Positions 19,006-28,050 of a DNA stretch of 64,000 nt are shown in pieces (within the stretch, counting starts at the first letter, position 1; each line of letters opens with the position of its first letter). The DNA lies in the NCBI RefSeq assembly GCF_040256645.1, contig NZ_CP158281.1, positions 930,001 to 994,000 of the forward strand, in the 5' to 3' direction. Source of the DNA: Brevibacterium sp. CBA3109 (lineage in GTDB: Bacteria; Actinomycetota; Actinomycetes; Actinomycetales; Brevibacteriaceae). The translations under genes and the position numbers were made by a program. The notes beneath the pieces are model-generated. The model did not search any database. It worked only from the letters and a program-made list of their open reading frames with translations, and was not told where the DNA came from.

Positions 19006-19103
19006 ACTCCGCGCCGAGGATATACACTGGAGGAGTCGCTCGGGGTACACTCTCGCCACAGCAAGTTATCTGCGCTGGTGAGACCAGGTTCCGGCGGCGA
19101 ATT

Positions 19104-19174
19104 GCGGGCGTAGCTTAATGGTAGAGCCTCGGCTTCCCAAGCCGATGACGCGGGTTCGATTCCCGTCGCCCGCT
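19104..19174 (+). tRNA. tRNA-Gly (anticodon CCC)
   Basis: A 71-base cloverleaf: acceptor GCGGGCG pairs with CGCCCGC, the D-arm is GCTTAATGGTAGAGC, the anticodon loop TTCCCAA reads GGG, and the T-loop is TTCGATT. The discriminator is T and CCA is not encoded. Confidence 0.96.
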
Positions 19175-19317
19175 CTCGTACACGTTTGTGCGGTCACATT
19201 GCCCTATGCGCGTTCTTTCCTGCGGCATTGTCGTCGAAAATCAGCTCCCCGCTTGCCCAACCGGCCCGGCCCGCGCAGCCGCGCCCGCGCCCGGCGGGCC
19301 TCCGCTGGGCCTTCGGC

Positions 19318-19980
19318 CTATGGTCGGCCGGCGAAGCGGCCCAGCAGCTCTACGTGGCCGGCGACGATGAGCAGGTCCTGCTTGCCCACACGGGTCGTGG
19401 GCTCGGCGTAGGTGAAGTCGCGGCCGGGACTCTTGATGCCCACGATCGTGACCCCGTACCTGTCGCGGACACCCGACTCACTGAGAGTGAAGCCCTGGAT
19501 CTCACGCGGGGGCCGCATCTTCACCACCGCGAAGTGACCTTCGTCGAATTCGATGTACTCCATCATCCGTGAGCTCACCAGATGCGCCACTCGCCGGCCG
19601 GCATCCGATTCGGGGTAGAGCACATGGTGGGCGCCGATGCGGTGGAGGATTTTTCCGTGTGAGGGGGAGATGGCCTTCGCCCACACCTGCCCCACACCCA
19701 GATCGACGAGGTTGGCCGTCGTCAGCACGCTGTCCTCGATCGACGTGCCGATGCCGACCACAGCCGTGGAGAAGTCACCGGCACCTACCTGGCGCAGCGC
19801 ATCGATGTTCGTGGCATCGGCCTCGACGACGTGGGTGAGCTTTCCACTCCAGTCCTTGACAAGTTCGGCACTGTGCTCGATCGCCATGACCTCACGGCCC
19901 AGTTTGGCCAGGGTGGCGGCGGTCGACGATCCGAAGCGTCCGAGACCGATGACCAGGATTGAGGTGTGTTCGTTAGCCAA
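19318..19980 (-). CDS. trkA: Potassium uptake protein TrkA/KtrA (RCK subunit)
   Basis: 220-residue cytosolic gating subunit with an RCK-N Rossmann domain (ILVIGLGRFGSSTAATLAKLG at the N-terminus, ligand-binding acidic residue in VVEADATN) and an RCK-C domain from about residue 135. The single RCK-N/RCK-C pair and length match KtrA or CeoB-type proteins rather than the long double TrkA. Its start overlaps the end of the TrkH gene by eight bases on the same strand. Confidence 0.92.
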   Translation of the reverse strand: MANEHTSILVIGLGRFGSSTAATLAKLGREVMAIEHSAELVKDWSGKLTHVVEADATNIDALRQVGAGDFSTAVVGIGTSIEDSVLTTANLVDLGVGQVWAKAISPSHGKILHRIGAHHVLYPESDAGRRVAHLVSSRMMEYIEFDEGHFAVVKMRPPREIQGFTLSESGVRDRYGVTIVGIKSPGRDFTYAEPTTRVGKQDLLIVAGHVELLGRFAGRP

Positions 19981-21436
19981 CGACCGGCCTTTCTTCGGGG
20001 TAACGGTACAGGCGTGCAGTGTCTCGCATGGACAGGGCTGCCGCCAGTGTAATCGTACCGAGCCTACCGATGAGCATGATCACGGACAGGCAGTACAGAC
20101 CCGCCTCATTGACGGTGGCAGAGACCCCGGAACTCAACCCGACGGTGCCGAATGCGGAGATCACCTCGAACAGGACCCTGTCCAGCGGCTCGGCGCTGAT
20201 CTGGAGCATCGCCAGAGTGCCGATGAAGACGATGATCGCACCCGTGAGCAGAACCGAGATCGAGAGCTTGATCGTCGACGAGGTCAGGCGCCGGCCGAAG
20301 ACGTGCACGTCCTGCAGGCCGCGCGCTTCGGCGAAGGCAGCGAGAATCAGCACCGCCACCGTCGTGACTTTGATGCCGCCGGCCGTTGACGAGGAACCTC
20401 CCCCGATGAACATCATAAGATCCATGAGCAGATGCGAGGACTGGCTCATATCCGCGATCTCCATCGTTGAGAACCCGCCCGAGCGCGGCATCACCGCCAT
20501 GAACAGGATCTCAACGAAGGTATGACCCGCGTTCTTGTCACCGAGGGTGGCAGGGTTGGCGGACTCGAAGATGAGGAGGAACAGGAGGCCGATGGCAAGG
20601 ATTGCGGTCGTCGTCGTCAGCGTCAGCTTTGTGTGCAGATCCCACTTCTTCGGATGGTTCCAGTTGATCGCCACCATGAGGACGACAGGGAATCCGAGGG
20701 CGCCGACGAAGACGCCGATCATGATCAGGGAGAGGATCCACGGATCGGAGGCGAAGTAGGCGCCTCCGCCGGGGTGAATCGTGAAGCCTGCGTTGTTGAA
20801 CGATGAGATCGAGTAGAAGACCGAATACCAGACGGCGTCGCCGATGGTCTCGCCCCGCATCAGGAATCGCGGGAAGAACAGCACCGCCAGAATCGATTCG
20901 GCTGTGACGATCGTGATCACAACGGCCTTCAGCAGCGTGCCCACCTGCCCCAAATTGAGCGCCGAGGTGGCCTGCTGGGCGATGAGGCGCTGCCGGACCC
21001 CCAGTCGGCGTGAGACCGCCATGCCCAGCACCGAGGCGAGAGTGAGGATGCCCAGGCCGCCCACCTGGATACCGGCGGTGATGACCGAGATCCCGAAATC
21101 GGACCAGTAGGTCTCCGTCACCACCGGGGTCAGCCCGGTCACACAGACGGCAGAGACAGCCACGAAGACGGCATTCGCGATGTGTTGCGTCTGCGGGACC
21201 GAACCGGGGTCGCGCATGCTCGCAGGCAGCATCAGCAGGATCGCGAAGAATGCCACCACCGCGATGAAGGATCCGATCGCCAGGCGGGCAGGCGAAGCGA
21301 CGGCGAGTTCGTCGACGAAGTCGCGCGCCCACCGACCTGGTCGCAGGATCAGGTCGAAGCGCGGCGTGGAATTCTTGGACACAAGCTCCATGGTAGATCG
21401 TGAGACCCCAGAATCTTCGTAGGTGAGCTGTGCCAT
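19973..21436 (-). CDS. trkH: TrkH/KtrB-type potassium transporter subunit
   Basis: 487-residue membrane protein with the four-repeat (M1-P-M2) architecture of the TrkH/KtrB family; filter-like segments include VCVTGLTPV, FNNAGFTIH and GGSSSTAGGIK. It forms the ion-conducting subunit with the RCK protein encoded next. The start at 21436 is weakly supported by GGGGA upstream; an in-frame ATG at 21391 would widen the gap to acuC and is equally possible. Confidence 0.92.
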   Translation of the reverse strand: MAQLTYEDSGVSRSTMELVSKNSTPRFDLILRPGRWARDFVDELAVASPARLAIGSFIAVVAFFAILLMLPASMRDPGSVPQTQHIANAVFVAVSAVCVTGLTPVVTETYWSDFGISVITAGIQVGGLGILTLASVLGMAVSRRLGVRQRLIAQQATSALNLGQVGTLLKAVVITIVTAESILAVLFFPRFLMRGETIGDAVWYSVFYSISSFNNAGFTIHPGGGAYFASDPWILSLIMIGVFVGALGFPVVLMVAINWNHPKKWDLHTKLTLTTTTAILAIGLLFLLIFESANPATLGDKNAGHTFVEILFMAVMPRSGGFSTMEIADMSQSSHLLMDLMMFIGGGSSSTAGGIKVTTVAVLILAAFAEARGLQDVHVFGRRLTSSTIKLSISVLLTGAIIVFIGTLAMLQISAEPLDRVLFEVISAFGTVGLSSGVSATVNEAGLYCLSVIMLIGRLGTITLAAALSMRDTARLYRYPEERPVVG

Positions 21437-21438
21437 AT

Positions 21439-21455
21439 ACCATGGTCCCCATGGT
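21439..21455. promoter_or_regulatory. Inverted repeat between trkH and acuC
   Basis: ACCATGG and CCATGGT flank TCC. The palindrome covers both candidate ATG codons of acuC and abuts the upstream trkH start, so the two divergent genes share almost no intergenic space. Regulatory role is unproven; part of the symmetry may be fortuitous because CCATGG is self-complementary. Confidence 0.35.
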
Positions 21456-22647
21456 CGATAGCGATGTGTACGTCGTCTGGGACGATGCGGTGACCGGGTA
21501 CAACTTCGGTCCCAGCCACCCCATGCATCCCCTGAGACTCGATCTGACCGCGAAGCTGGCCATGGACTTCGGCCTCTTCGATGCCGACAACGTCCACGTC
21601 CGGGGTGTCAATGAGATCGAAGAGAGCACACTCGGCAACCTCCACACCGCGGACTTCATCGCAGCGGTGAAGAAGGTCGGCGACGGAGGCGGACTCAGCG
21701 ACGAAGAAGCGAAGAAGTACGGCATCGGCACCGAAGACGTTCCCGGCTTCGAAAACATGCATGCCGCCTCGGCGATGCTGTTCCAGGGATCGGTCGACTC
21801 GGCGCGGGCCATCATCTCCGGCGACTACTCTCACGCCGTGAACTTCACCGGCGGAATGCACCATGCGATGCCCGATCACGCGAGCGGCTTCTGCGTCTAC
21901 AACGACATCGCCGGAGCCATCACCGAATTTCTGGGCGCGGGATACGAACGCATCGCCTACATCGACCTTGACGCCCACCACGGCGATGGTGTGGAGAAGT
22001 TCTTCTGGGACGATTCCCGAGTGCTGACGATCTCTATGCACGAATCGGGGAAGTTCCTGTTTCCCGGCTCCGGCTACCCCGCCGACATCGGCGGACTGCG
22101 CGCGGCCGCCTCGGCGGCGAACATCGCGCTGCCTCCGCGCACGCTCGATGCGGACTGGCTGCGGGCCTTCGATGCCACGATCCCCGCGATCATCGGCGGA
22201 TTCGAGCCGCAGGTCATCGTCTCCCAGCACGGTTGCGACGGACACCGCAACGACCCTCTGACGCACATGCGGCTCAGCGTTGATGCGATGCGGGTGGCCA
22301 CAGAATGGGTCCGCGACCTGGCCGCCGAATACTCGGACGGAAAATGGCTGGCGACCGGGGGAGGAGGCTATGCGATCATCGACGTGGTGCCCCGCGCCTG
22401 GACCAACGTGCTCGCGATCTCCGCAGGGCTCGACATCGATCCAGGTGCTCGCATTCCGGGCCGCTGGGCAAACTATGCGCAGACGAAGACCGGGCGGGAA
22501 GCGCCCATGTCGATGACCGACGGATTCGACGGATCATTCACCCGCTGGTCGAACGGCTACGACCCCGAATCCGAACTCGACCGCGCCGTAATGGGCACCC
22601 GGAAGAACCTGTTCCCGTTCTTCGGCCTCGACGCCTACTTCGACTGA
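21442..22647 (+). CDS. acuC: Acetoin utilisation/histone deacetylase family protein AcuC
   Basis: About 401 residues of the class I histone deacetylase superfamily. Zinc and charge-relay segments are visible: FTGGMHHAMPDHASGFCVYN, YIDLDAHHGDGVE and SQHGCDGHRNDPL. AcuC-type enzymes remove acetyl groups from lysines, for example on acetyl-CoA synthetase, which would suit a cell that takes up acetate or propionate through the nearby permease. The start could be ATG 21442, ATG 21451 or GTG 21430; none has a clear ribosome site, and a leaderless transcript is possible. Confidence 0.92.
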   Translation: MVPMVDSDVYVVWDDAVTGYNFGPSHPMHPLRLDLTAKLAMDFGLFDADNVHVRGVNEIEESTLGNLHTADFIAAVKKVGDGGGLSDEEAKKYGIGTEDVPGFENMHAASAMLFQGSVDSARAIISGDYSHAVNFTGGMHHAMPDHASGFCVYNDIAGAITEFLGAGYERIAYIDLDAHHGDGVEKFFWDDSRVLTISMHESGKFLFPGSGYPADIGGLRAAASAANIALPPRTLDADWLRAFDATIPAIIGGFEPQVIVSQHGCDGHRNDPLTHMRLSVDAMRVATEWVRDLAAEYSDGKWLATGGGGYAIIDVVPRAWTNVLAISAGLDIDPGARIPGRWANYAQTKTGREAPMSMTDGFDGSFTRWSNGYDPESELDRAVMGTRKNLFPFFGLDAYFD

Positions 22648-22746
22648 AATTCACCACCTGCTTCGACTGAAGCCCGCGTCCTCGGGGATCGTTCGACCGC
22701 CAATCCATCGGATCGTGCGATCGACGCTGTGGATCCGGACACAGTT

Positions 22747-22776
22747 TTGGGAAAGCAGAGGCCCAAGCGATAGAAT
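22747..22776 (+). promoter_or_regulatory. Predicted promoter of the bS22 gene
   Basis: TTGGGA (22747-22752) and TAGAAT (22771-22776) are 18 bases apart, giving a transcript start near 22783, about 60 bases before the GTG of bS22. Confidence 0.55.
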
Positions 22777-22843
22777 TGCACGGTTAGTTCAAAGGGTGGG
22801 CACCAGATGTTCACCTCCACCGACGATCACAAGGGGTACCCGC

Positions 22844-22942
22844 GTGGGCTCAGTCATCAAGAAGCGCCGCAAGCGTATGTCCAAGAAGAAGCACCGTAAG
22901 CAGCTTCGCAAGACACGTCACCAGCGTCGCAACAAGAAGTAA
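22844..22942 (+). CDS. Small ribosomal subunit protein bS22
   Basis: 32-residue, extremely basic protein (MGSVIKKRRKRMSKKKHRK at the N-terminus) of the AURKAIP1/COX24 type, matching the actinobacterial 30S protein bS22. The GTG start is set by AAGGGG eight bases upstream; the longer frame from 22715 has no family similarity. A clear promoter precedes it and a strong terminator follows. The same gene lies near proC in mycobacteria (Rv0500B). Confidence 0.93.
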   Translation: MGSVIKKRRKRMSKKKHRKQLRKTRHQRRNKK

Positions 22943-22962
22943 GACCGAATACGGTCCTACGC

Positions 22963-22997
22963 CCCCGCTCGAATCTGAATTCGGCGGGGTTTGTTGT
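22963..22997 (+). terminator. Intrinsic terminator after bS22
   Basis: CCCCGC pairs with GCGGGG and CGAAT with ATTCG, with a bulged T and a 4-base loop, followed by TTTGTTGT. This is a strong rho-independent terminator 20 bases after the bS22 stop. It separates bS22 from the glutaredoxin-rex-hem operon, whose first ribosome site lies about 10 bases downstream. Confidence 0.8.
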
Positions 22998-23017
22998 CGC
23001 CCGATGAGGAGTCTGCA

Positions 23018-23263
23018 GTGGTCACATTGACCTTCCTGACACGCGCCGACTGCCACCTGTGCGAAACCGCCAGGGATGCCATCGCCGAGGCTGTGGCCGG
23101 CAGAGACGTCAGCGTGAGTGAGATCGACATCGACAGCGATGATGATCTTGCCGGACAGTACGGCTGGGACGTCCCAGTCGTGCTGCTCAACGGTCGGCAG
23201 CACAGCTTCCATCGGGTCGATTCGGACCGGCTGTCGAGAGCCCTAGAGGCTTTGGGCGCATGA
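23018..23263 (+). CDS. Glutaredoxin-like (DUF836-type) thiol protein
   Basis: 81-residue thioredoxin-fold protein with the redox pair in CHLCE near the N-terminus, the buried WDVPVVLLNG cis-proline segment and a short C-terminal helix. The GTG at 23018 has GAGGAG six bases upstream; an ATG at 22991 in the terminator region would add nine residues. It lies 28 bases before rex and so probably opens the rex-hem operon. The partner is unknown. Confidence 0.85.
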   Translation: MVTLTFLTRADCHLCETARDAIAEAVAGRDVSVSEIDIDSDDDLAGQYGWDVPVVLLNGRQHSFHRVDSDRLSRALEALGA

Positions 23264-23290
23264 GATCGATTGAAGGAGTGACGCGTTTTC

Positions 23291-23986
23291 GTGGGCGAGA
23301 TACTGTCCGCCAACAGCATTGAGGGTGTCGTTCGCAAGGACGTGCCCGAACGCGTCATCTCCCGACTCCCGATCTACCTGCAGACGGTTGAGACGATCGC
23401 CGCAACGGGCCAGGCAACGATCTCCTCGGAGGCGTTGGCGGCCCGCAGCGGCGTGTCGTCGTCGATCCTGCGCAAGGACCTGTCTCAACTGGGACGCTCG
23501 GGTCGTCGCGGAGTCGGCTACTCCTGTGAGGACCTCGCCTCGACTCTGCGCACATTCCTCGGTCTCGACCGGGCGCGCAGCGTTGCCATCATCGGCGCCG
23601 GCCGCCTGGGTTCGGCCCTGGCCGACTACGCAGGATTCAAACGCCGCGGACTCTCACTCACCGCAATCTTCGACACCGATGAGGCCAAGATCGGAACCGT
23701 GATCGGCACTCTGCCGGTCTCCGACCTCACCGAACTTGCCACCTGGCCCGAGGACATCGACCTCGTCGTCATGGCAGTACCCGCGTCCGCGGCACCGGCG
23801 GCGGCACACATCGCCGCCGAGGCAGGCGTACGCGGCATTCTGAACTTCGCACCCACCGTGCTCGACGCCCCGGATTCTATCCGCGTGCATCAGGTCGATC
23901 TGGCCAGTGAGCTGCAAGTACTCGCATACTATTCGGCGCTTGATTCGGCACCGCTCAATCCAGGTTTTGAGGAGCACAGGAATTGA
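23291..23986 (+). CDS. rex: Redox-sensing transcriptional repressor Rex
   Basis: 231 residues: an N-terminal winged helix (SSEALAARSGVSSSILRKDL, then GRRGVGYSCEDL) and a Rossmann NAD(H) domain starting VAIIGAGRLGSALA near residue 99. Rex senses the NADH/NAD ratio and represses respiratory genes; in Streptomyces coelicolor it heads a rex-hemACD operon, the same order as here. GAAGGAG precedes the GTG start. No obvious TGTGAA-N-TTCACA operator was seen upstream. Its stop overlaps the next start (TTGA). Confidence 0.94.
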   Translation: MGEILSANSIEGVVRKDVPERVISRLPIYLQTVETIAATGQATISSEALAARSGVSSSILRKDLSQLGRSGRRGVGYSCEDLASTLRTFLGLDRARSVAIIGAGRLGSALADYAGFKRRGLSLTAIFDTDEAKIGTVIGTLPVSDLTELATWPEDIDLVVMAVPASAAPAAAHIAAEAGVRGILNFAPTVLDAPDSIRVHQVDLASELQVLAYYSALDSAPLNPGFEEHRN

Positions 23987-26460
23987 CTCTCTTGGTTCTC
24001 GGCATATCCCATCATTCGGCCCCGATCGACATGTTGGACGCTCTGGCATTCGGCTCCGGTGAGGTCGGATCACTGCGCGCCGACGCTTTGGCCGGCGACA
24101 ATGTGGAGGGACTCGCGGTTCTCTCGACGTGCAACCGCCTGGAGCTCATCGCCGATGTCACCGCCTTCCACGGCGGCCTCTCCGACCTCGGCAATGCCCT
24201 CGTGTCCTCGATCGACAAGGAATGGCAGGACATCGCCGGGCACTTCTACGCCCACTACGACACTCAGGCCCAGGAACACCTGCTCAAGGTCTCCTGCGGT
24301 CTCGACTCGATGGCGATCGGCGAGGCCCAGATCTTGGGACAGCTGCGCTCGACATTCACCGACTCACTCTCGGCCGGGGCACTGACCTCCGGTCTCTCCC
24401 ACGCACTGCAGCAGAGCCTGCGGGTGGGCAAAAGAGCGCATTCGGAGACCGGTCTCGACGAGGTCGCCCGCTCACTGTTCAGCGCAGCACTTGAAGCCGC
24501 CCAGGCACACATCGGTTCCCTGCGCGCCGCGAATGCACTGGTCATCGGTGCTGGAGCCATGTCAGGCCTCGTCGTCTCAGGCCTGCACAAGGAGGGCGTG
24601 GCGCGGACCACGGTGCTCAATCGGACCGTGGACACAGCAGAGCGTCTCGTCGCCGAGGTGGGCGGCCGTGCCCGCGAACTGACCTCGCGGATCCTCGCCG
24701 AGGAAATCGCCGACGCCGACCTCATCATCTCCTGCACCGGTGCCCGAGGAGTCGTCGTCACCCGCGAAGACATCCAGGCCGGTCTGTCCCAGAATCCCAA
24801 GGGCGCAGCGAACAAGGCCTTCGTCGACCTCGCCCTGCCGCACGACATCGACCCCACGGTGCGCGAGTTCGAACATGTTGCGCTCTTCGGTCTCGGCGAG
24901 ATCCGCACCCTGCTCACCAGTTCCGCGAACCAGCGCGACGCCGCGGTCGTCGAAACCGTCGAGGCAGTGCGCGCAATCATCGCCGAGGAGCTGACCAAGC
25001 TCGAATCCGGCGCCAAGGAACGAGCTGTCGCACCCACAGTCACGGCACTGCGCAGCCACGCCGAGGACGTGCTCGATGCGGAGACGAGTCGGCTGGAGAA
25101 GAAGATCGGTGCCGATGTCGGTGACAAGGCCTTCGCCGAGATCCGCAAATCCCTGCACCGGGTGGCGGAGAAGCTGATCCACACGCCGACGGTCAAGGTC
25201 AAGGAACTGGCCGTCACCGAATCTGACGTCGACTACGCACAGGCGCTCATGCAGCTCTTCGACCTGCCGACGAACAAGGTCGCCCATTCGATTGCGAAGC
25301 CAGAGACCAAGGTCGCCACTGCTTCGAGTGCCAACTACGTTGAGGCGGACGGTGTGCGGCCAGTAGCCGACCACACCCTCGACATCGTCGAACCCGAGCA
25401 CTTCTCCGGTCGCACGATCCGCCTGGGCACCCGCCGCTCGAAGCTCGCACGCTCCCAGTCCACAGCGATCGCCCACCAGCTGGCGGCACTGACCGGCTGG
25501 CGCGTGGAGATCGTCGAGGTCGTGACCGAAGGCGACGTCAACATGTCGCCCCTGACCGGTTTCGGCGGCACAGGCGTCTTCGTCTCCGCCGTCCGGCAGG
25601 CCCTGCACCAGGGAAAGATCGACATCGCAGTGCACTCGCTCAAGGATCTGCCCACTACCCCCGAGGCGGGCATTCAGATGGCTGCCATCCCGCCCCGGGT
25701 CGATCCTGCCGATGTCCTCATCGGCCGTGATGGCCTGAGCTTCGCGGATCTGCCTGCGGGCAGCGTAATCGGCACCGGTTCTCCGCGCCGCGCCGTGCAG
25801 CTGCGCGCCGCCCGGCCCGACATCGAGGTCCGCGGAGTGCGCGGAAACGTCGACACCCGTATCGCCCACGTCCGTGACGGACGACTCGACGCCGTCGTGC
25901 TGGCCGCGGCCGGAGTCCGTCGCATCGGTCGCTTGGCCGAGGCCACCGACTCCCTCGACTTCGACACGATGCTCCCGGCCCCCGGGCAGGGAGCCCTGGC
26001 CATTGAGACGCGGGGAGCAGACAGCCCCTTCGCCCTCGACAACGAGGTCATGGCAGCCGATGCTGAGGTCCGCGACGCACTCAAGCGCCTCCACGATGAG
26101 ACCACTGACCTGGCCGTGACCTGCGAGAGGGCGATCCTCTCCCGGGCAGAGGCCGGATGTTCAGCCCCCATCGGAGCACTCGCCACGATCCAGGGTTCGG
26201 ACTTCGTCGTCGACGCGGTCATGGCCGATGACGACGGGAACCTCGCCCGCACTCGCCAGAGCGCCCCACTGCCCATGACTCCGGACGTGGATCTGGACTC
26301 GAGCAGTGCGAACCAACTGTCGATCACCGGCAAGGAGCTGGCTCGGCTCGCTGACGAACTCGGCACCGCAGCGGCCGAAGACCTGCTGGGACGCCTCGGC
26401 ATCGATCCCGCGAAGTCCGCGGATCACCTCACCCCTGTCAAAGTCCAGGAGCAGGTATGA
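23983..26460 (+). CDS. hemA-hemC: Fused glutamyl-tRNA reductase and hydroxymethylbilane synthase (HemA-HemC)
   Basis: One uninterrupted 825-codon frame from a TTG overlapping the rex stop. Residues 1 to about 430 are a complete glutamyl-tRNA reductase: ISHHSAP start, nucleophile Cys50 in STCNRLEL, NADPH domain VIGAGAMSGLV, and dimerisation helices. Residues about 475 to 825 are a complete porphobilinogen deaminase: RLGTRRSKLARSQS start, catalytic VHSLKDLPT, and Cys726 in AGCSAPIGA for the dipyrromethane cofactor. A linker of about 45 residues joins them. The enzymes catalyse the first committed step and the fourth step of C5 heme synthesis and are usually separate adjacent genes. A sequencing indel could fuse frames, but both domains are intact and the linker frame is open. 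Confidence 0.92.
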   Translation: MTLLVLGISHHSAPIDMLDALAFGSGEVGSLRADALAGDNVEGLAVLSTCNRLELIADVTAFHGGLSDLGNALVSSIDKEWQDIAGHFYAHYDTQAQEHLLKVSCGLDSMAIGEAQILGQLRSTFTDSLSAGALTSGLSHALQQSLRVGKRAHSETGLDEVARSLFSAALEAAQAHIGSLRAANALVIGAGAMSGLVVSGLHKEGVARTTVLNRTVDTAERLVAEVGGRARELTSRILAEEIADADLIISCTGARGVVVTREDIQAGLSQNPKGAANKAFVDLALPHDIDPTVREFEHVALFGLGEIRTLLTSSANQRDAAVVETVEAVRAIIAEELTKLESGAKERAVAPTVTALRSHAEDVLDAETSRLEKKIGADVGDKAFAEIRKSLHRVAEKLIHTPTVKVKELAVTESDVDYAQALMQLFDLPTNKVAHSIAKPETKVATASSANYVEADGVRPVADHTLDIVEPEHFSGRTIRLGTRRSKLARSQSTAIAHQLAALTGWRVEIVEVVTEGDVNMSPLTGFGGTGVFVSAVRQALHQGKIDIAVHSLKDLPTTPEAGIQMAAIPPRVDPADVLIGRDGLSFADLPAGSVIGTGSPRRAVQLRAARPDIEVRGVRGNVDTRIAHVRDGRLDAVVLAAAGVRRIGRLAEATDSLDFDTMLPAPGQGALAIETRGADSPFALDNEVMAADAEVRDALKRLHDETTDLAVTCERAILSRAEAGCSAPIGALATIQGSDFVVDAVMADDDGNLARTRQSAPLPMTPDVDLDSSSANQLSITGKELARLADELGTAAAEDLLGRLGIDPAKSADHLTPVKVQEQV

Positions 26461-28049
26461 CCACCGGCCAGGTTCAGCCCCGTCGTCTTCTGCCCGTCTC
26501 ACCTCGCGTCGTCTTCGTCGGCAGCGGGCCCGGTGAATCGGGTCTGATGACGATTCGAGGCGCCGATATCCTCGCGTACGCCGAGATCGTCGTCTACGAC
26601 ACCCACGTGCATTCGGAGATCGTCACCGCCTACGTGCCGCAGGCCACGGAGATCATCGAGGCTGCTCAGCTCGGTGCGACCGCCTCCACACGGGGACGTA
26701 AGCTCGCTGAGTTGGCACGACCTGATAAGACTGTGGTGCGTCTGAGCTCTGATGACGGCATCCTATTCACGACGACTACAGCAGAAGCCGCCGTGTGTCG
26801 CAAGGCCGACGTCGACGTTGAAATCGTCCCTGGAGTCGGACTGTCCGCGGCTACCTCCGCATACACCGGCACCGCGCTGACGACGAACCGCGTGCGCTCG
26901 GTCCGGTTCATCGAGGCCGGTCCGCAGACCCACGTCGATGTCTCCAGACACCGCAACACGACCCATGTGCTCACAGGCACTTCAGCCGACCACGAACAGG
27001 CGATCCGGGCTCTGCTCGACGACGGATGGGACGTGGATACGAAGGTGCTCCTGGGGTGGGGCATCTCCACAACCGATCAGACGAGTGTGGAGACCACACT
27101 GGGACAGGCCCTGACGATGGCTCAGACCGGTGGAGAACGTATGGTGGTCATCATGGGACAAGGCGTGGAATCGCGAGGCGCACTCAGCTGGTTCGAGACC
27201 AAGCCGCTCTTCGGCTGGCAGGTACTCGTCCCACGGACGAAGGAACAGGGCACCTCCACCGCCGAGGCGCTGGGGGAGCTGGGTGCTGTCGGCACTGTTG
27301 TGCCGACGATCGCTGTCCAGCCCCCGCGCACACCGACTCAGATGGAGAAGGCGATCCGGGGCCTCGTCGACGGGTCCTACGAATGGGTGGGCTTCACCTC
27401 GGTGAACGCTGTTCGCGCGGTGCGCATGTGGTTCGAGGACTTCGGTCTCGACTCCCGCTCGCTCTCTGGTGTCAAGGTTGCGGCCGTCGGCGGCCGCACC
27501 GCCGCCTCACTCATCGATTGGGGCATCACCCCCGACCTCGTCCCCGACGGCGAACACTCGGCTCGTGGCTTGGCCGCGGCCTGGCCGGACTACGTCGACG
27601 ATATCGACCCCATGAACACCGTGCTGCTGCCGCGCGCCGACATCGCCACCGAGGTGCTTGTAGCAGGACTCCTCGAGAAGGGCTGGGACCCAGACGACGT
27701 CACGGCCTACCGGACGGTGCGCGCCTCACCGCCTCCGGCTCCCATCCGGGAAGCCATCAAAGCCGGTGACTTCGACGCCTTCCTCTTCACCTCCTCCTCT
27801 ACGGTGCGCAACCTCGTCGGGATCGCCGGAAAACCGGCTTCCACCTCGGTGATCTGCTGCATCGGACCCGCCACGGCGAACACCGCAGCCGAACACGGCC
27901 TGCGAGTCGACGTCCTCGCAGAGGAAGCCAATCTCACCTCCCTTATTGACGGATTGGTCGAATTCGCGATGTCGGCACGCGAGGACGACCTGGCGGCGGG
28001 AATCACCCCGACGCGCCCCAGCCAGAAGCGCCGCAGAAAGAAGGCCTGA
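26457..28049 (+). CDS. hemD: CobA-like/uroporphyrinogen-III synthase fusion (HemD)
   Basis: 530 residues in two parts. Residues about 18-255 resemble uroporphyrinogen-III methyltransferase ([27 protein letters not shown]), though several methyltransferase motif residues look changed. Residues about 262-510 are uroporphyrinogen-III synthase ([39 protein letters not shown]). This fusion is usual in actinobacteria, for example Rv0511. It closes hydroxymethylbilane to uroporphyrinogen III; whether the first half methylates toward siroheme is uncertain. A basic C-terminal tail follows. The ATG overlaps the hemA-hemC stop (ATGA). Confidence 0.92.
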   Translation: MTTGQVQPRRLLPVSPRVVFVGSGPGESGLMTIRGADILAYAEIVVYDTHVHSEIVTAYVPQATEIIEAAQLGATASTRGRKLAELARPDKTVVRLSSDDGILFTTTTAEAAVCRKADVDVEIVPGVGLSAATSAYTGTALTTNRVRSVRFIEAGPQTHVDVSRHRNTTHVLTGTSADHEQAIRALLDDGWDVDTKVLLGWGISTTDQTSVETTLGQALTMAQTGGERMVVIMGQGVESRGALSWFETKPLFGWQVLVPRTKEQGTSTAEALGELGAVGTVVPTIAVQPPRTPTQMEKAIRGLVDGSYEWVGFTSVNAVRAVRMWFEDFGLDSRSLSGVKVAAVGGRTAASLIDWGITPDLVPDGEHSARGLAAAWPDYVDDIDPMNTVLLPRADIATEVLVAGLLEKGWDPDDVTAYRTVRASPPPAPIREAIKAGDFDAFLFTSSSTVRNLVGIAGKPASTSVICCIGPATANTAAEHGLRVDVLAEEANLTSLIDGLVEFAMSAREDDLAAGITPTRPSQKRRRKKA

Positions 28050-28050
28050 C

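Noticed and set aside
22991..23017. Earlier ATG start of the glutaredoxin-like protein
   Set aside because: It overlaps the bS22 terminator tail; the GTG at 23018 has a good ribosome site.
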